A stretch of 64,000 bases of DNA, taken from contig CP053159.1 of assembly GCA_014607495.2 (NCBI GenBank), forward strand, positions 3,727,501-3,791,500, in the 5' to 3' direction. A program made the position numbers and the translations under genes. This stretch comes from Carposina sasakii (Eukaryota > Arthropoda > Insecta > Lepidoptera > Carposinidae). Below, in pieces: positions 11,700 through 23,660 of the stretch. Below the pieces are notes generated by a model. It was not told where the DNA came from. It worked only from the letters and a program-made list of their open reading frames with translations, and did no database searches. Positions within the stretch are counted from its first letter, which is position 1, and every line of letters starts with the position of its first letter.

Positions 11700-12390
11700 A
11701 TTATATCTCTTTCGAAATTCACGGAACTACAGAGTCCCGGTCCTTTGAGAGGCATGCATCGGGCCGTGGCCAAGATGTAGAGGCCCTTTTTAGAGAACTT
11801 TAATATAGTGTGGGATACACATGGATACCATCGCTGACCGCACAATATGATACACCCGGCGATGGTCCCCGCCATGTGCAAGACTATTGGAGTGCAGATC
11901 TATGTCATGCGATGGAAACAAAGGTCATGGGCTATGGGGCTGAATGTTGGGTGGAGTTGGGTAACTGGGCTATTGAAGGAGACTAACGGATGCCTACCAT
12001 TACAACCAAGTCTCATAATTGTTTGGTGGCAGGCAGTGACTCGCCGACTCATTTCATGGGCCCCCTGAAACGGCCGCACGCACGGAGCGACAAAGGGGGC
12101 AACATTTGGTGAGTGGCTAGGATGGAGGGGTGCCCCTGGACTTTAAACCGAAGCCAAGTTGCCACTTACTGACGGGCACGTCCACCCTCGAGCTGTCATA
12201 GCTCTCGCGACTCCACTCTGCCCGGCCGGCGAAGGCAAGGTAGAGGTGGGGGAACTGTTCCTCGTCAGACCTCACTCCGGCGCCGGAGATGAGGAACAGG
12301 GTCTTCCCCCGGAAGTACTTCAGGTCCGTGGGAACGCTACCTCCCAACAGCTCGACACAAGCTGCCCTGCGGGCTTATTATTATTATTAT
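11700..12390 (-). mobile_element. Probable retroelement remnant, minus orientation
   Basis: GC-richer block bounded by ATT/TAA repeats at both ends. A 76-codon minus ORF (12117-12347; VPTDLKYFRGKTLF, FAGRAEWSRESYDSSRVDV) runs through it. It looks like the 3' part of another LINE inserted against the tail of the preceding one. Family not recognised. Confidence 0.4.
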
Positions 12391-13202
12391 CTAAACTTTT
12401 CGTAGAAAATCTTCGAAACTTTAAAACCTTAACGTAAAGCACAATTACCTAATGAAATAAATATACCTACTTATTATCTTGTAAATAATATTTACTTAAT
12501 AACATCGACTCTACAGTCTTTAAATATTATTGTCTTCAATATTCTGACTCTTTTTAAACTTGAAGGTACTTACGGGTTGGCTCTTGACTAGGTAAGTATG
12601 CAACTTTGTGGTATCATTAGTGGTATACATACATAGCTCTTACACTGCGGTCCTTATGGAAAGCTTGAGTGTAGTGGAATAGTGAGCTTTGGTTTCCCAA
12701 ATTCATGAATCGTTCCCGGAAACATCAGTCTTATGCCATCTTTGACGGATGAATCCGCAGATGAGTAAACGAGGTAACATGGTCTTCTAACGTGGTATTC
12801 TATGGGACGTTACCTATCGTTGCTGGACGTGTTATACCTACATGTCATAGCCGCCCTGTACTACCTTCCATCACATACTGTAGGTATATTATCTACATAT
12901 CTACGGACTTGACATCTTTAAATGCATCCGCTCATGTGTAGAATCATTTTATCACTGACTAATGCTTCTTTTTGTTCAGTAAATTCACTTTTTCTTCTCA
13001 TATAGCATTATATGGCTACCAGATATGACTGACTGGCCAGAGGCGGCGTAAGGCGTGGGCGACGTGGGCCACCGCCTACAGCTTCGCGGTACAAGGGGCC
13101 TCATGCTCAAAAATGCATTACTTCAAAGCGAGAATAAAATAAAAAATCCAAAAACCCGTCTGCTTAAAAAAGAACTAAACTATGTACTCGTAGGTAATAA
13201 TA
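12391..13202. other. No gene seen
   Basis: AT-rich DNA; a short GC-rich piece at 13035-13095 (GAGGCGGCGTAAGGCGTGGG) looks like a repeat fragment but has no second copy here. Confidence 0.4.
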
Positions 13203-13518
13203 AAAAAAACTGAAAAGATGAAAACAAGCACTTAGATGTCCGGTGGTCTAGAATTCTATAATATTATTATGGAATGAATACTAGGTATTTAAGAAAATAA
13301 AATATTTTCTAATGATGTAACATAACAACTGAACAGCCAAGATCCATTGAAATATTAGCTTGGTCGTCGGATAATGGATCCCGACTGTTTAGTTGTTATG
13401 TTACATCATTAGAAAATATTTTATTTTCTTCAATACCTAGTATTCATTCCATAATAATATTATAGAATTCTAGACCACCGGACATCTAAGTGCTTGTTTT
13501 CATCTTTTCAGTTTTTTT
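13203..13518. repeat. Long hairpin: 146-bp arms, 24-base loop
   Basis: Arms 13203-13348 and 13373-13518 are reverse complements with about 5 mismatches; the outer 128 bases have one. Loop 13349-13372. No ORF and no other copy in the window. Could be a young foldback MITE, a hairpin-RNA locus, or a local assembly artefact of a palindrome. Confidence 0.9.
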
Positions 13519-13534
13519 AATAAAACATTTGATA

Positions 13535-13650
13535 AACGGCGTAGTGCTGGCAGAGTAGAGTTTGTACCACCCCTGCCTGCCCGTGGGTATCGTACGAGGC
13601 GATTAAAGGTTTCCGGGAGGTAGGCAGCAGCGCTTCCCGTATATGCATTG
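13535..13650 (+). mobile_element. LINE-associated repeat fragment
   Basis: GGCAGAGTAGAGTTTGTACC, CGTGGGTATCGTACGAGGCG, TTTCCGGGAGGTAGGCAGCA: the upstream part of the same tail family best seen at 42800-43066. Confidence 0.6.
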
Positions 13651-14813
13651 TATCAATAATTTTTAAAAAAGTTACATAAAATGAGCCTTTGTCTTGAGAA
13701 ACCCTAAACAACAGGACAGGGCATAAAAATCATTGTTAAGAATATTCTTACGTTTGACATCTGTGATAGTAAGCCAATATTTTTATTGTTTTCCATTTTG
13801 TCAATAGGAAAAAAGTCTATTGTAACGTTTTTCTAACTTTTTATTAAAAGGTAGTTTACTAAGATACCCGCCACTGCGACTGAGATACTTTTTCAAACCT
13901 AACCTTTTTAAATACGTAGTTAAAAACGTAAGCCTATCTAGATATGAAAATATGCTTTGTTCAAAACCTAATATAAAAACAGAATTCATAATCGCAAATA
14001 CTGCATTGAAGTAATATCTATGTACAACTTTTAAACGGCAACCAGAGCAACAAATCATAAACTTCCCAACTCCTATCGATTTATCCAAACAAAACTCAGC
14101 AAAGAGTCCCAAACAAAGAGGTAGCTAAAGGTAGAGCAGTCACAAAGTTGGCCGGCAGTTAGCGAAGATTTGTCGCCCGCTCCACGCAGCAACCGTATAC
14201 GAGTACTGCCGACCTAATACCGTATACTTGTTCTCGTAAGTAAAAATTATGATTATCGCCCGCCGCGACCTGAGCTCTTGATCCCTAACTAACGGAGAGC
14301 GTCTCCTAGACGACTTTCCTTTTCTCTGAACTATAACTCTTTTTTATTGCCTCACTGCAGCGGCCACTGGATTACTGGTTGACCTAACTGATCGTAGACG
14401 TAAAGACTCTCGACTGCAATCATTATTTAGAGGGCATCGTTCGGATTGGTATCTTTCTTAGGTTTTTTCGTAGGCGTTTGGCGTAGCGCGAGGAGTGATT
14501 TAATGTAGGTATACCTTGGTTGAGTATTAGCAGGGATTCCCCGTGGTCATAATTAATTATATATAATCATAATTTTACGCTACTTTTTAAGCTACTTTAA
14601 ACATCTTAACTTTATTTTAATAATATTAACTTTCAACGGGCCGGCCTTTTATGTTCACGCTCTCTTCTGTTTACATACTTAGGTAAATAATTTGTTTAAG
14701 GAAATGAAAAAGTTTGACTACAGGCACTTGTCTTAGACAATCAACAGACAACATAATAATGCGTGAATGCGCCCCATATGCGTGAATCGGAAATACACTA
14801 GGTTTTATTTAAG
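13651..14813. other. No gene seen
   Basis: The 103-codon minus ORF at 13801-14112 has no domain or repeat. A GC-richer patch lies at 14120-14420. Nothing recognised. Confidence 0.4.
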
Positions 14814-14826
14814 CATAATAAACATA

Positions 14827-15215
14827 GTGGACGGGCGGGAAAAGCTGGAAGGGAGCGGGTGTAATTTTCTTGTGAAAATCAAAAAATATTTGTAAATGGC
14901 TTGCATGTGTCCGTAAAGTAATGTTTTCTGGTAGATAAGTTATATTTTGATTACTTGTGATGTGAATCTAGTTCGTGTGCATGGTTTTATACGCAGGTAA
15001 GCTGAGTAAAACTTTAGCCGGAATACGATCTCTTCATGGGCCCAGGTAAGTTGTTTCTGCAATTATTTTTCATTTTGACTAACTTTACACTTGTTCTTGA
15101 GGATTTTCCCGACGTTTCCATTCATCATTATCATCCAATCATACATCATACAATGGCTGTATGGGCTTTGTTCCCCTTGCCTTTCCTTCGGGATATACTA
15201 AACAAACAAAACAAA
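14827..15215 (+). mobile_element. SINE-like retroposon, copy 3 (single)
   Basis: Same body as the pair at 4484-5331 (GGGCGGGAAAAGCTGGAAGG to CCTTTCCTTCGGGATATACT). Flanked by a 13-bp target duplication CATAATAAACATA (14814-14826 and 15216-15228). The A-rich tail is interrupted by C (AAACAAACAAAAC). Confidence 0.82.
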
Positions 15216-15228
15216 CATAATAAACATA

Positions 15229-16081
15229 ATGGTTATAATGAAAGATAGTAGGTAAGTTGGTAGAGTTCAGTTCAAACATACAAACCTACTGGTACTTAAT
15301 AAAGATATTCTGTCTTTTGTGTCTATATATATTTAATTTCATGGGAAGGTATTCATGCATACTTCGCTACTTATCTATTTAAAGGAAAACACATTTAAAC
15401 TTGAAAAGCTTACACCAAACCTTCACATTACAAAAACCAACTAAAACAAATGTTACCAAAATCTAAAAGCTACTGAAAGTCCAAAGCACTACCAGACGGT
15501 CATAAAACATAGAAGTCGTTTAAGTGCAACACAATACATAAATGAGAGGCTGGGGGAGGCTGGGGTCGATCAAGGAAGAGTGCAGCGTTGCCTTGACGAC
15601 GGCCGCCATCTTTGAACCACCCCACCCCTGTAAACAACCCGCCTGTATTGCACTGAAATACTCGATATATTTAAAAGGTTCTTTGAATCACTACACGGGA
15701 AAGATCTTGTAACTATTTAGTGTGTGTTGTTTTAAAATGGAGACGTTTTTAGATTCTAGTAATGTTTATGACATTCTTTACAGCGATTTTGTAATATTGA
15801 ATTTGAAAGTTTTCTTTTTTCAGTGGCTCAAGCACGAACTTCTAGCGAGAAAGTAACGTGAGGTAACTGAAATAATACATAAGGTGTCCTTGTGGTGTCC
15901 GTGATGGAATCACACCATCACTTATACTACAGAAAAAAAGCTGATTTTGCTACCATCACAGAATATAAAAAGGCCTCTCTTCTTCTTCGGTTCCTCCTAT
16001 CCCCAATGGTATCTCTAGATATTGAGGAAAGGGCAAATACTGTTTAAAAACAAACAATAAAAGGTAGTTTTCAGCTTTTTC
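15229..16081. other. No supported gene; one 39-codon ORF
   Basis: A short ORF at 15737-15856 (METFLDSSNVYDILYSDF...) follows a GC-richer stretch with GACGGCCGCCATCTTTGAAC. It has no recognisable domain and is noted only because its upstream context differs in base composition. Confidence 0.25.
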
Positions 16082-16290
16082 CTGTGCTGATACGGGACGT
16101 CACTGGAATACATTAGCTGCATCTCCTGCCGTGCATGTCATAAAGAGTCGGCTAAACTCGGGCATTCTTTCAGGCGACAGGCTAGCAACTTGTTACTGAT
16201 TATTAACATCTATCCCCTCTATGCTGACCGAGGCTGTAGTATCTTCTTTACGATCCAGCAGTTCTGGCCACCTTATTTCGGGAACGAAGC
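16082..16290 (+). repeat. Repeat family A copy
   Basis: Near full length: CTGTGCTGATACGGGACGTC, CATTAGCTGCATCTCCTGCC, CTAGCAACTTGTTACTGA, CCACCTTATTTCGGGAACG. Confidence 0.7.
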
Positions 16291-16991
16291 CATTTGTGTG
16301 TTTACCTATGTATGCATGTTTTAACCTTTTCAACTTAGTATGGTCATAGAGGAATAAGATTTTATTCCTCTATGGTATGGTGGAGTATTTATAATAATTA
16401 TAACAAACCACATTAGCTAAGCAGAAAAGTACAACTGCCGACAATTAAACAAACAAATGGGTACAGAAGTAAGGTTGTGCGCAAATTAAGGCCGTGCACA
16501 TATTTCACGGTCCGGTACCGTCCATGAAGCACATTCAATGTGGAGATGTGACATTTAACGTGATCATCAACATCATCATCACTAATATCGCATACGCAGT
16601 AGCAATAACTGGTTAGTTTTTGACTCCAAATAGATAACTTTCGCCTCCCAGGACTAAAGTCACTATTTACTAAAAACTTTATTAATCAACAGCTTAAAAT
16701 ACTTATTTAGAGCAAGTGGGCCACTGCGATTTAGTCCGCGTAAACTTTAGAAATCTCGTTAATTTCCGATCCCGTGAAAATTTCGGAAAATCCCTTCTTT
16801 TTGGATGCCTACTCGTATTACCTCATATGAAAAACGTACTCTTCAAGTTTCAGGTCTGCCAGACGTTGATTCTCATGTGTAGATTAGGTACATGGAAACA
16901 TTTTCCAATAGATTCGTTACCGGTTCTAAGAATGTGCACAAAAAACCCTTCATTACGTAAGGCAACGAACACGACCATTAGGTGAATACCT

Positions 16992-17192
16992 TCTTCAGCC
17001 TATAAGCAATCTACTGCTGGACGTAGGCCTCCCCCAGGGCACGCCACAACGCTACTGCCATAGGGGGGTTTTTGCCCATAGTCACCACGCTGGGCAGGCG
17101 GGTTGGTGCCCGCAGTCTGATTTTGGACTTTGTTGTCAGCACGGGTAGGCATGGGGTGGTACAAACTCTAATCTGCCGGCACCACGCGGCTA
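16992..17192 (-). mobile_element. LINE 3' tail, minus orientation
   Basis: CTGCTGGACGTAGGCCTCCC, CATAGTCACCACGCTGGGCA, then GGCACCACGCGGC: the reverse of the 42800-43066 tail family. Confidence 0.7.
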
Positions 17193-17460
17193 ATTTGTAT
17201 ATACATATGTAAACAGTATTATCATTCCCGACGTGATCACGAAATAACTTCAACTTATCGCATGAGTCTCTGCGTTTAGTACAATGCCTCCTGTCTGTAT
17301 TATCTCCATGTTACCGTCGGTAAATTACCGCAGCGTGAACGCAGCGTTCAGCGGACGTGGAGAGATGGTGCATATTATTCAAGATTAGGCATACGCTACC
17401 TGCGCGGACTGGTTGTAGCTAAGTGAACTTCATATTGAGGTAAATGTGAAAGTAAGACTA

Positions 17461-17690
17461 AGTCCTGTGCTGATGCGGGGCTTCACTAGAATTCATCAGC
17501 TGCATCCCCTTCCGTGCATGTCGTAAAACTCAACTAAGGAATTTATGAGTAAATGCGTTCTCTCAGGCGATGAGCTAGCAACTAGTCACTGACCATTTAC
17601 ATCTGTCCCTTCTATGCTAAACGTGGCGGTTGGATCTCCTTTATGATATGCAGGTCCGGCTACCCCATTTCGGAACAGCCTTGTCTAAAT
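17461..17690 (+). repeat. Repeat family A copy
   Basis: GTGCTGATGCGGGGCTTCAC, CATCAGCTGCATCCCCTTCC, GAGCTAGCAACTAGTCACTG, TACCCCATTTCGGAACAG. A degenerate minus-strand relative follows at about 17865-17975. Confidence 0.7.
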
Positions 17691-17999
17691 AAGTGCAATG
17701 GTCTTTTGGCGATGTTGGGGAAGGTTAGGTTAGTAATAATAACACTTTCTGTTTATGTTCTGAATTGGCAGCTAAGTCTATTTACTTACCTTATTACATA
17801 CTAACATAAGGTATACTTAAATGCGGATGTGTTTCCAAAAATTGGGGTATCTTGAACTTGCAGCCACATTTGCTAGCATAGCAGGGCCACTGAATACAAA
17901 TACTCGTGAAAATGCCTCGGAGTTCTTTGAGTTCTTCTGAGTTGTAAGACATACACTGAAGGAGAACATTAAGTCTATTTAGCTATCAATTATCTATCT

Positions 18000-18313
18000 T
18001 CTATACATATATAGGTAATAAAAATGTAACGAATCGCTGTCTGTACATGGAGGATATATGAGAAAAAATATTATGATGAGAGAGATGAGACCTTTCCCAA
18101 AACGATGATTTTTGGAATTTTTGTCTGTTTGTCGGTTTGTACACGCTAATCTCAGCAACGGCTGAACCGATTTCGATGCAGTTTTCAGGAATATATTGTG
18201 ACAGGTCCCACTTAACATATAGGCTACTTTTTATCCCGGGAAAATGTTTTTATCCCGGATAATTTCGTTTTTTTTCTGTAGTCCACGCGGACGGAGTCGC
18301 GGGCATCCACTAG
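18000..18313 (+). mobile_element. Non-autonomous Helitron, copy 1
   Basis: Begins TCTATACATATA and ends CACTAG, followed by T, the Helitron end rules. The subterminal GC-rich block GTCCACGCGGACGGAGTCGC and the phrase GGCTGAACCGATTTCGATGC match the lepidopteran Helitron family. No Rep/helicase. Confidence 0.8.
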
Positions 18314-20514
18314 TATTAAATACTTAGTAAGAATAACTTACAGACTTCGGCTTCTAGAACCAAAGACTATTCATCACTCCTTATATGTAGGTAGAGCTAT
18401 TACTGTAGAAGATATCTTCCTGTAGGACTTCTAGCGCGTATTGAATTTAGGAATTTGCAATCATATTTGTAAAAGAAAATCAGTAGGTACCTACCAAATA
18501 TTAAATAAAATATAAACCTACCTAGTATGTACCATTTGCATGTCATATTTTTGGCGAAACATGAATTTAGCTAATATTAGATACTATTACGTCTTCAATG
18601 AAAACTCGTCACTGATCTTTATTTATCATTTCTTTCATATCTAAGAAAACAAATTAGAAGCTGCAATTTGTAATACAGTTTTTTTTCCCAGTAACCTGTG
18701 GGCATGTTTACATTTTCTAAGACTATAAATATATCATTTAGGTACTAATGTTAAATTTTCTCTACATATTAATACCCATTAAAATATTATGAAAGTAGGT
18801 ACGAGGCAATCTGTACTGTTTTAATGTATTATGTAGAATTACAACGGCAAGGCCTGCTTACTTCATATGAAATATGCATGAGGCAGCGGAACGCTAAATT
18901 TGAACATGCTTGCTACCCCCTTGTTTTAGTAGATATTCCGAAGGATTTAACAACTTATTAAATTGTTGTTAAATAGTTCGCTTATATAAGAGAACCATAA
19001 ATATTTCGTTAGGTCTTGTTCATCTATTATTAAAGTGTATATCGAAGATTCTCGTGAACTAGGATAAGTCTGTTCTTGTCAACAATCTTCTCATATTTTA
19101 CCTTAGGCACGTGAAATAAAACTATATCAAATGAAAGTATGTGATGGATGATCGAGAGAGGTAAACACTCGCCTAAACCACAAGAAATCCTCTAAAATTT
19201 ATCAATCTTACGACTGTAAATGTTAAAAATGCATTAATTCGAAACGATCTTACCAAAACGCGTTAGATAACTATATTTTCCTATTTATTTTAACCAATAA
19301 CATTTTTCTTCTAAAAAAACGAGTTTTTTCCGAATTAAACCTGTATCTATCTAGAAACCCTTGACTTTATACATTTGGAATGAAAACACGAACATTATTA
19401 TCAGAATAAACATACACCTACAATAAAACTCAAATTTACTTACAGCTAAAATAATCAAATTTCATAGCATCACTCCGTCAACAATAAACAAAAAACAAGC
19501 ACAAATAAAATTCGAAACTCCCGACAACCGACCGATTTCATACACATAATAAGTATATGGAAAAGAAAACTTCTTTGAAGTCGCAAACAAAGCCAATCCG
19601 CGGTTATCCCGCTATATTTTCACAAACATCGAGCCCTGTATACAATACAGTGCGAAACGAATTTCGAAGGATAGATAATTTCGGAAAAGGAATAAGGCGA
19701 AGAGAAAAAATAAATTGAATAGTCGAATACACGCATCCCGGCATTACCATAAAGGCAACAGGGATCAGTAGGGATTCCTGTACGAACTTTTTTATTTTCC
19801 TTCCACCTCTAAATCTTACGGAGAAAGCCTCGCGAATCTGCAAATGCTGATTTGATGATGTCATGTCGCTGGAGGCCGTGAACTGTGTCGGAGTCATTGT
19901 GGCGCCTATTGGTGGACTTATTGTTTTATACGTGGTATGAGGTTTGTTTAACTGTAGGTTTACTTTATAGGCTGATTCTTAGTCAAAGCTTCGCTAATCC
20001 TTGCGCAATATTGGTAACGGCCATTTCGTGATTAATGTTGAAATAATGTAGTCATAGGTAAAAGTCAGGTTTGTTGGCATAGAACCAACTATTCTATTCT
20101 ATTCTATTACAAATTAACCGATCATCATTGAATAAGTAATACAAACTTGGTTAGTATCTAATTTCAATAGCTAGAAAAGTTGTTAGGCTTTTTAGTTAGT
20201 ATGACGCTTCTTCAATCCCGTCTAAGAGTAAGATGAAAGACTCGTCATAACTCATTTTCAAAGTATTAAAAGATGTCACAATAATTTTGAATTAGTAAAT
20301 TAGAAGACAGAATCGACTGACTAGGTACTTATAATAAACGAGTATTTGCGTATGCTAACGCGTCTTTATATTAAAACATAGATAGATAGTTTTCCACACG
20401 TCTTATCTTTAAAAGGAGTCTAGCAAGCCTATTGGCTATATTTTTTTACAGTTCATAGTGGTCATTACTCAATTATTGAAACTTAACAACTGGAAGTGGC
20501 ATAAGGCTCAATTT
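18314..20514. other. No gene seen
   Basis: AT-rich, non-repetitive within the window. The minus ORF at 19604-19897 (97 codons) has no domain. A (ATTCT)4 run sits at 20091-20108. Confidence 0.4.
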
Positions 20515-20739
20515 ACACCGCCGCGGAATGGAACGGAATGGATGTTTTTGTACATCGCGTCAAGTGTATAATAAACAAACTAACTACGAGCCTAAAAATA
20601 GCATTCTCGAGAACTCTCCAATGATTTGACGTAACGGAATTTGGAAATTGACGCTGATGATATAAAGTTCATTATGCTATATACGATTTCGTTGCATAAA
20701 TTCGCTTCCGTTCCATTCCGTGGCGGTGTAAATTGAGCC
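20515..20739. mobile_element. MITE with GGCTCAATTTACACC termini, TAA target duplication
   Basis: 35-bp inverted ends (GGCTCAATTTACACCGCC... both sides, one mismatch in the first 30) flanked by TAA (20512-20514 and 20740-20742). The TWA target and G-rich start fit PIF/Harbinger-type elements. 225 bp, no ORF. Confidence 0.75.
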
Positions 20740-22325
20740 TAATGACTTATCTAAAGAAATTTTTGGCAACACACATACCAGTTCAATAAGTTTCAATGAG
20801 TGATCATGACTTTCATAGTCATGTCAAAAAAGTCTGTCAAAAAAGATAGCCGATACGGGGTCAGGAGGGAGGTTTAGACCAGCAGAGCCTACAGAACTCT
20901 TAACCTTCTTATGAAATAAAACCAATCCAACCCTAAATTTATTTAAACAAACATTTACGCACACACACATAGGTACATACAGCGGAGTACATAATTTAAC
21001 GTAGAGCAAAAGGTTGCGCGCTGGAGGGCGGATTAGGGGCTCATCCATTGCGGTCATTAAGACACATTACACCCCCGCCCCCTACCCTTGTCACCCCCAA
21101 ACCCCCCAAACACCGAGCTTTTTAATTCAACTTTCCTTCTCTGCCAATTTGCATGATTGCTTCCTTTTTTATTATGCGCCTCTGTGACTTTAGTGGACCT
21201 CTTATGGTTATTAGTAGGATAACTTTGGTAGTAAAGAGGATGAATGTGTTTGTTAAGAAATGAGAGGATGCTCAAATGTTTCAAGTTTAGATATAGCATG
21301 CAAATTTTAACTTAAGTACGTTCTTATCCACATTCAATTGTATTTCGTGGTATTAATCAAGGAGTTTTATATTCGTTCCTTCGGTCTTCTCGTGCTATTT
21401 GTACATCTAAGTTTTATTAACTTGCCCGTGTCTTATATGTAGAAGTGGCGATGTGTACACAATGAAGTTGATTCAAAAGAAAAAGCTTCGATAGCTTTCT
21501 TTGTTCGATAGAACATTACTGTACTTAAAAATTTGTTTTATAACGTTTTACAAATAAAACTAATTGATAAACATAAATGGGAAGCGCAGGCACATTGAAA
21601 ATAAAATATTGATAACATGAATTTAGACCCATTAAATAACATGTTAAAAATAACCATTCTACCTGTAGGTACAGATAAGAAACAATCAAACCAAGCCATT
21701 CCAATTACCCCAGCCTCAATACATTAACAAAACCAAACGCACCGTACGTAATGGCTTCCTTCCACGCGATCACCCAGAGCTACAATTTTGAAACAATTAC
21801 CTTGAGCCCGACACACTAAGATTAAGAAGTCCACCAGAATCAGGATTTGGGGGCGTCTCTTAACAGCCTGACTCCACAAATTGCGGACCCTAACGAGGGC
21901 ATAAAACTCTATACTGCTTCGTAGATGCCACAGATTGTACTCAAGACTTAGATAAGGATTAATGGCGTAGAAAACAGATTATCATTGGCCGGGTATTCCA
22001 TTAGTCTCTTGGACCCCTGCTAGCGGCGCGTGAAAACTCAGACATTGCGCTGTTATTATTTTCCACATAACAGAGCAGGCGCCTGTTCCAATTTAATTCT
22101 ATTACGTTCTGTCGGTTTTGAGCGACAGGACAATAAAGTGGCGCGAGTGACGACGGCTTTGCGATGTTGGGTTCAATGTGGAAGTTAGTGTTTTTCGCAA
22201 AAAACGAGCTTGATAAGGTCTTTACACGATCAATTGGATATGATTTGGCGCTAATATAAGGGTTCTTATTAGTAACAGTAAGATAGATTGACTCTGTAAA
22301 TAAATGTAAATTAATTACCGCTTTA
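20740..22325. other. No gene seen
   Basis: Mixed AT-rich DNA with short minus ORFs (20824-21057, 21057-21299) lacking protein character. 21740-22150 is less AT-rich and repeat-free but shows nothing recognisable. Confidence 0.4.
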
Positions 22326-22512
22326 GGGTCGGTTCATATCGTACGGAAGATACGTCGAGCGTATCTCCAGGTACAGGCAAACGTACGCTCGATGCACTAA
22401 CTAATCATCGGTTGAGTGTGAATGGTCGAGTGTTTTTCTATACATTTTGTCTGTTCTGGTGTTACGCGACCGATAATATGCGATGCATGTTCCGTCAGAT
22501 TTGAACCGACCC
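22326..22512. mobile_element. MITE with GGGTCGGTTC termini, TTA target duplication
   Basis: Inverted ends GGGTCGGTTCATATC and GGGTCGGTTCAAATC, flanked by TTA (22323-22325 and 22513-22515). 187 bp, no ORF; PIF/Harbinger-like by target size. Confidence 0.72.
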
Positions 22513-22599
22513 TTATAAACAAAAGCTAATCAAAAGCTCTATGTTTGATAGATCGGAATTTTTTGAGCGTTTCTTTTATCTTTACACCCTAGTTACTGC

Positions 22600-22700
22600 T
22601 GGATATGTTATATATTATATTGCGCATACACACATGGCTGTGTTCTCAAAAATGGTGTAGCCAGAACTGCAGGATCATGAAGGAGATCTTACCCATACAT
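22600..22700 (-). repeat. Repeat family A fragment
   Basis: Reverse orientation: ACACATGGCTGTGTTCTCAA, AGCCAGAACTGCAGGATCAT, GAAGGAGATCTTAC. Confidence 0.55.
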
Positions 22701-23169
22701 TGCGCATGCCTTAGATCACCAATTTTCACCAACAAAAATCTGCGTGATTGTAATTCCCGAAACCCCATTTACTATTTATTTTCCTGTAATGTAAAAGGGA
22801 AACAATTTAAAAATCCAACACGTACGTAACATAGCAACGGTTTAATGAATATAAATTACATTTTGCAAATGTAGTTAATCCTGAAATTAGTTCAACCCCC
22901 TGCGTCCGCACCCCGCCGGGACCCTTGGCCCATGTTTCATATTGTAGGTAACGAAAATTACAATCTAACCTTCGAATATCACGCTTGTTTATAATGTGAA
23001 GGAGATACTATATTTACTACATATGGCAAGGTATATGTAGGTATATAAACTTGTAGGTACCAATATAGGTGGTATTTTGAACCAAGTTGCACTACCAGTT
23101 CAAACTTCAGTCAATAGTTTTTGTTATTGTGATTTTGTTTGAAGACATGAAACCACAATATTTCACAAC

Positions 23170-23350
23170 TTAAGAAGTCTACTGAACATAGGCTTCCCCC
23201 CTATGATCTCCTCTGCGACCGGTTGAAAGCGTCCTACATCCAACAGATACCCGCGATCATCATCATGAGAAGACCGCTGCTGAACATAGGCTTCCCCCAT
23301 TGACTACCACTGCGACCGGTTGGAAGCGGCCTGCATTCAGCAAATTAAAA
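23170..23350 (-). repeat. Diverged direct duplication of a LINE-tail-like segment
   Basis: CTGAACATAGGCTTCCCCC followed by CTGCGACCGGTTG occurs twice, about 95 bases apart (23182-23250 and 23279-23340). Confidence 0.5.
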
Positions 23351-23497
23351 TACACGGAGCGTAACCCATCTGGTCCAGTGCGGGTTTGGCTGGTGGCCAT
23401 ATTCTCATTCGTTGTTCTGCAGGGTGCACGACGGTGAAGATGGCTTGGGTCTCGTGGGATCTAAGATAGGTCCTTGGAGGAATTTGGGCTTCACATC

Positions 23498-23660
23498 CAG
23501 ACATCAGCTGCATCTCCTTCCGGGCGCGTCGTAAGAGCCGACTTGTCACTGATCATTTACCCCTGTCCCCACTATACTAAACGTGGCTGTGAGATCTCCT
23601 TTATGATCCTGCAGTTCTGGCTACCTCATTTCGGGACACAGCCATGTCTATATGTACTAA
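23498..23660 (+). repeat. Repeat family A copy
   Basis: CATCAGCTGCATCTCCTTCC, GACTTGTCACTGATCATTTA, TCCTGCAGTTCTGGCTACCT, ATTTCGGGACACAGCCATGT. Confidence 0.68.

Noticed and set aside
13801..14112. 103-codon minus ORF
   Set aside because: Hydrophobic and low-complexity composition without motif; no supporting signals.
15737..15856. 39-codon ORF after a GC-rich stretch
   Set aside because: Too short and without similarity to call a gene; noted in the gap entry.
19604..19897. 97-codon minus ORF
   Set aside because: No domain, no splice context, no repeat relation; about chance length for this composition.
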